Under the pieces are notes generated by a model that saw nothing but the letters and a program-made list of their open reading frames with translations, did not search any database and had not been told where the DNA came from. The translations under genes and the position numbers were made by a program. A DNA stretch of 16,564 bases from assembly GCA_038323655.1 (NCBI GenBank), contig JBBQHE010000089.1:1-16564 (forward strand), in the 5' to 3' direction. The stretch is from Humitalea sp038323655 (lineage in GTDB: Bacteria > Pseudomonadota > Alphaproteobacteria > Acetobacterales > Acetobacteraceae). Below, piece after piece: positions 14,093-16,564 of the stretch (positions are counted from its first letter, which is position 1; every line of letters begins with the position of its first letter).

Positions 14093-14236
14093 ATGAGCCG
14101 CAACCTGACCAATCTGATCATCGGCGTGCTGGTGGTGGCAGTGCTCGGCGGCGGCTACGCGCTGTATCAGGAACGCCAGAAGCCCGCGCTGGAGATCAGC
14201 ATCGGCGGTCAGGGCATTTCCGTGCAGGGACGCTGA
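14093..14236 (+). CDS. 47-residue single-pass membrane protein of unknown function
   Basis: A short frame, MSRNLTNLIIGVLVVAVLGG, continues GYALYQERQKPALEISIGGQ and ends GISVQGR. It has one N-terminal hydrophobic helix (about residues 6-26) that can act as an uncleaved signal anchor, then a short polar tail of about 20 residues. Third positions are G/C-rich, as in its neighbours. It lies 63 bases after coq7 on the same strand and ends two bases from the stop of the convergent HNH gene, so the gap would be otherwise empty. I do not recognise a family. It may be a small quinone- or respiration-linked protein by context only. Confidence 0.7.
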   Translation: MSRNLTNLIIGVLVVAVLGGGYALYQERQKPALEISIGGQGISVQGR

Positions 14237-14238
14237 CC

Positions 14239-14829
14239 TCAGCTTTCCAACTCGCTGTCCCAGTACAGGTAGTCGCGCCAGGACGTGTGCAGGTAATTGG
14301 GCGGGAATGAACGCCCATTGTCCTGCAATTCCCAGGATGTGGGCTGGCGCGGCGCCTGGCGGGGATGCATCCGGCATTCCTTCGGCAGCATCGACCCCTT
14401 GGCCAGGTTGCAGGGTCCGCAGGCCGCCACGACGTTCTCCCATGTCGTGCGCCCGCCGCGGCTGCGGGGGATCACGTGGTCAAAGGTCAGGTCCGGCGCT
14501 GCCCGTTCGTCGCCGCAATACTGACAGGAAAACGCGTCCCGCAGGAATACGTTGAACCGCGTGAAGGCCGGGCGCCGGGCCGAGGGGATGTAGTCCTTCA
14601 GCGCGATCACGCTCGGCAGGCGCATGGTCATGCGCGGCGAATGCACCGCCGTATCGTACTCGTTCAACACCGACACGCGATCAAGCCAGACCGCCTTGAT
14701 CGCGTCCTGCCAGGACCAGATCGACAGCGGGAAATAGGAGAGAGGACGAAAATCCGCGTTCAGGACCAGGGCCGGATACGCCTGGCCCCCAAACGCCATA
14801 TTTGCAGCAATCATTCCGCCATCGGGCAC
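14239..14829 (-). CDS. HNH endonuclease family protein
   Basis: A protein of 196 residues. The N-terminal part (ALVLNADFRPLSYFPLSIWS...DAIKAVWLDRVSVL) is the conserved extension found in a widespread bacterial HNH family. The HNH domain follows: C-x-x-C in FSCQYCGDE, then LTFDHVIPRSRGG with the catalytic histidine, TWENVVAACGPCN with the second zinc pair, and NLAKG. The start is placed at GTG 14829 because GGAGG lies 9 bases upstream; ATG 14814 and ATG 14799 are in frame without a comparable site. Members are typically chromosomal, solitary genes and are thought to act in DNA processing, but the target is unproven. Two alternative hairpins lie directly over the ribosome binding site. Confidence 0.9.
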   Translation of the reverse strand: MPDGGMIAANMAFGGQAYPALVLNADFRPLSYFPLSIWSWQDAIKAVWLDRVSVLNEYDTAVHSPRMTMRLPSVIALKDYIPSARRPAFTRFNVFLRDAFSCQYCGDERAAPDLTFDHVIPRSRGGRTTWENVVAACGPCNLAKGSMLPKECRMHPRQAPRQPTSWELQDNGRSFPPNYLHTSWRDYLYWDSELES

Positions 14830-14838
14830 AGGTCAAGG

Positions 14839-14863
14839 CCTCCACCGTTCGGTGGCGCGCCAC
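14839..14863 (-). promoter_or_regulatory. Two mutually exclusive hairpins next to the HNH ribosome binding site
   Basis: CCACCG-TT-CGGTGG (14842-14855) and the perfect palindrome GTGGCGCGCCAC (14852-14863) share four bases, so only one can form in the RNA. The first hairpin covers the first two G bases of the GGAGG that serves GTG 14829. This could make a simple translational switch, or be chance in GC-rich DNA. Confidence 0.35.
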
Positions 14864-14985
14864 ACGCCATGGGGCCTGACCGGCGGAAAGGCCCCAAGAC
14901 TGGTGGTGCCGCCGAAATCCGACGTATGTGTGCCAGCCCCGTCATGGCGCGGTCAACCAGCGCCCATGCCAGTTTCACACTGGCG

Positions 14986-15660
14986 TCACGCGGCGTGGGA
15001 TTCCAGCCCCGCTAAGGCGCGCTGCAGGAAAAGCGCGCCGCGGGAAATACCCGCGCTGTCGATGCCATGGCCGAGTCGCGGGCAATAGAGCGATTCAACC
15101 GGCACGCCCAGCGCAGCCAGTGCCGATTCGCTGGCGCGCGAGGCTGCGGCCGGCACAACCGCATCATCCTCGCCATGCACCAGCAGCACCGGCGGCCGGC
15201 CGCCAAGTGTGGCGGCCAGAGTCTCGGCGTCGCGCAGTCCGCCCGAGTAGGCGAGGATCGCGGCCGGCGGGACAAGCCGACGCAGCCCGCAGGACAAGGC
15301 GGTCATCGCGCCCTGGCTGAAGCCCATCAGCACGACATGGCTCTCGGCTATGCCCATGGCGGCGCATTCCTCGGTGATGGCGGCATCCAGCACCGGGCGG
15401 ATCGCCGCAAGGCCAGCGGCGATCGGGCCGGGGCTGCGATCGGCCAGGCTGAACCATTGCCGGCCGAAGCCGACGTCGGCCATGTCGTACGGCGCCGGCG
15501 CATGCGGCGACCAGAAACGCGCATGCGGGGCGGCAGCCGCCCAGCCGGGTGCGAGATCGATCAAATCGTTGCCATCAGCCCCCACCCCGTGCAGCAGGAG
15601 GACGAGGTGTTGGGCGACACCCTCCTTTGGCCCCCAGCGTGGTCCGTCGAGTGTCGGCAT
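14986..15660 (-). CDS. Carboxylesterase/phospholipase family alpha/beta hydrolase
   Basis: A protein of 224 residues starting at ATG 15660 (MPTLDGPRWG) with GAGGGG upstream; the frame is open further upstream only as antisense of gluQ. It has the oxyanion segment LLLHGVGADGNDLIDLA, the nucleophile S115 in VVLMGFSQGAMTAL, D166 in LLVHGEDDAVVP, and H198 in CPRLGHGID, giving a complete catalytic triad. The pattern fits the Abhydrolase_2 family (small cytosolic acyl-protein-thioesterase-like and YpfH-like carboxylesterases). There is no signal peptide. It is divergent from gluQ with 55 bases between the starts. Physiological substrate unknown. Confidence 0.92.
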   Translation of the reverse strand: MPTLDGPRWGPKEGVAQHLVLLLHGVGADGNDLIDLAPGWAAAAPHARFWSPHAPAPYDMADVGFGRQWFSLADRSPGPIAAGLAAIRPVLDAAITEECAAMGIAESHVVLMGFSQGAMTALSCGLRRLVPPAAILAYSGGLRDAETLAATLGGRPPVLLVHGEDDAVVPAAASRASESALAALGVPVESLYCPRLGHGIDSAGISRGALFLQRALAGLESHAA

Positions 15661-15715
15661 CGGTGATTTCCCCTCTGGCGCTCTTCCGCTATCGCGGGTG
15701 AGGCTGGCCGGCAAT

Positions 15716-16534
15716 ATGACGCTGACCACCCGCTTCGCCCCAAGCCCCACGGGGCTTCTGCACCTGGGCCATGCCCATGCTGCGCTGCATGCTTGGCGCG
15801 CCGCGCGGCAGGCCGGCGGGCGCTTCTTGCTGCGCATCGAGGATATCGACACCACGCGCTGCCGTCCCGCCTTCACCGAGGCCATCCTGCGTGACCTCGG
15901 CTGGCTGGGTCTCGACTGGGACGGGCCTGTGCGGGTGCAGTCGTCGCACCTGGCGGCGTACCGCGCCACGCTGGCGGGCCTCGCTGCGCGTGGCCTGGTC
16001 TATCGCTGCTTCTGCACGCGCGCCGACATCGCTGCGGCGGGCGCCGCACCGCATGGGCCAGACGGGCCGGTGTATCCTGGCACCTGCCGCGCCCTTTCCG
16101 CCGATGCCCGGCCCGGCGCGCCGCATGCGCTGCGGCTGGACATGGCTGCCGCCCTGGCCGTCGTGCCGGGACCGCTGTTCTTCCATGACGCGCTGCGCGG
16201 GCGGCTGGCCTGTGACCCCGCCCGCTTCGGCGATGTCGTGCTGGCGCGGCGCGACATTGCCACCTCCTACCACCTCTGCGTGACGCAGGATGATGCGGGG
16301 CAGGGGGTCAGCCTGGTGACGCGGGGCGAGGACCTGTTGCCCGCCACCGACATCCACCGCCTGCTGCAGGCACTCATGGGCTGGCCGGAACCAGCCTACG
16401 CCCACCACACCCTACTGACCGATGCCTCCGGGCGGCGCCTGGCTAAGCGGGACGGCGCGCTGAGCCTGGCAGCCCTGCGGGACGCGGGGCACAGCCCCGC
16501 CGCGGTGCGGGCAATGGCCCGCTGGCCGGATTAG
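15716..16534 (+). CDS. gluQ: Glutamyl-Q tRNA(Asp) synthetase
   Basis: A protein of 272 residues resembling the catalytic half of glutamyl-tRNA synthetase without the anticodon-binding domain, as expected for GluQRS. This enzyme attaches glutamate to queuosine at the wobble position of tRNA-Asp. It has the HIGH-type motif H16-L-G-H19 in FAPSPTGLLHLGH, RIEDIDTTR, the zinc ligands C98-x-C100 with Y120 and C124 (YPGTCR), LVTRGEDLLPATDIHRLLQ, and a KMSKS variant LAKRD at 242-246. The start at ATG 15716 aligns with the family N terminus. The only ribosome-binding-like sequence (GTGAGG) is about 10-12 bases upstream. The gene ends 30 bases before the window edge. Confidence 0.95.
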   Translation: MTLTTRFAPSPTGLLHLGHAHAALHAWRAARQAGGRFLLRIEDIDTTRCRPAFTEAILRDLGWLGLDWDGPVRVQSSHLAAYRATLAGLAARGLVYRCFCTRADIAAAGAAPHGPDGPVYPGTCRALSADARPGAPHALRLDMAAALAVVPGPLFFHDALRGRLACDPARFGDVVLARRDIATSYHLCVTQDDAGQGVSLVTRGEDLLPATDIHRLLQALMGWPEPAYAHHTLLTDASGRRLAKRDGALSLAALRDAGHSPAAVRAMARWPD

Positions 16535-16564
16535 TGGGCTGCTGAAACAGGGCGCTGTCCTGGG

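Noticed and set aside
15689..16408. Minus-strand open frame opposite gluQ
   Set aside because: gluQ on the plus strand has all synthetase motifs; the opposite frame has none.
1..16564. CRISPR array, phage genes, toxin-antitoxin pair or defence system
   Set aside because: No regularly spaced repeats and no recognisable phage or defence proteins were seen. The HNH protein belongs to a solitary housekeeping-like family rather than a defence cassette.

Overview
High-GC DNA with alphaproteobacterial character. The orphan AapJ-type binding protein, the TAXI-TRAP cassette, the dsbB-coq7 pair, GluQRS and the conserved HNH protein together suggest an Acetobacteraceae-like (Rhodospirillales/Acetobacterales) chromosome. 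The taxonomic call is inference from protein style, not from a search.

Left end (1-1890): a decayed mobile-element zone. An IS630-type transposase start runs off the left edge. Next is a COG0523/CobW GTPase gene with one in-frame amber codon and no C-terminal domain. Then comes an IS5-type transposase fragment that abuts an internally deleted IS3-family element, which keeps both terminal repeats and an intact orfA.

2077-5962 (minus): a tightly coupled three-gene transport operon in the order TAXI solute-binding protein, fused TRAP permease, AapJ-like amino-acid-binding protein. The start/stop codons overlap (TGATG, ATGA). No ABC permease or ATPase gene follows; the operon ends in hairpins and then the IS3 scar.

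6197-9318: a YeiH/UPF0324 exporter (+) and an alanine-rich membrane protein (-) converge on a perfect 17-bp inverted repeat. Divergent from the membrane protein is an NHL-repeat beta-propeller (+). 9328-11628 (-) is a chemoreceptor with a cytoplasmic PAS domain. tRNA-Leu(CAA) lies at 11790-11874 (-).

11916-14829: a GST-cupin pair (-, ATGA overlap), then dsbB-coq7 (+, ATGA overlap), which couples the enzyme that passes electrons to ubiquinone with a ubiquinone-biosynthesis hydroxylase. A 47-residue single-pass membrane protein (+) follows. Convergent to it is an HNH endonuclease gene (-) whose ribosome binding site touches two mutually exclusive hairpins.

14986-16534: a carboxylesterase (-) is divergent from gluQ (+), the tRNA-Asp glutamyl-queuosine synthetase. 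I found no defence island, CRISPR array, biosynthetic cluster or clearly new multi-gene system. The most unusual arrangement is the TRAP/AapJ hybrid operon.
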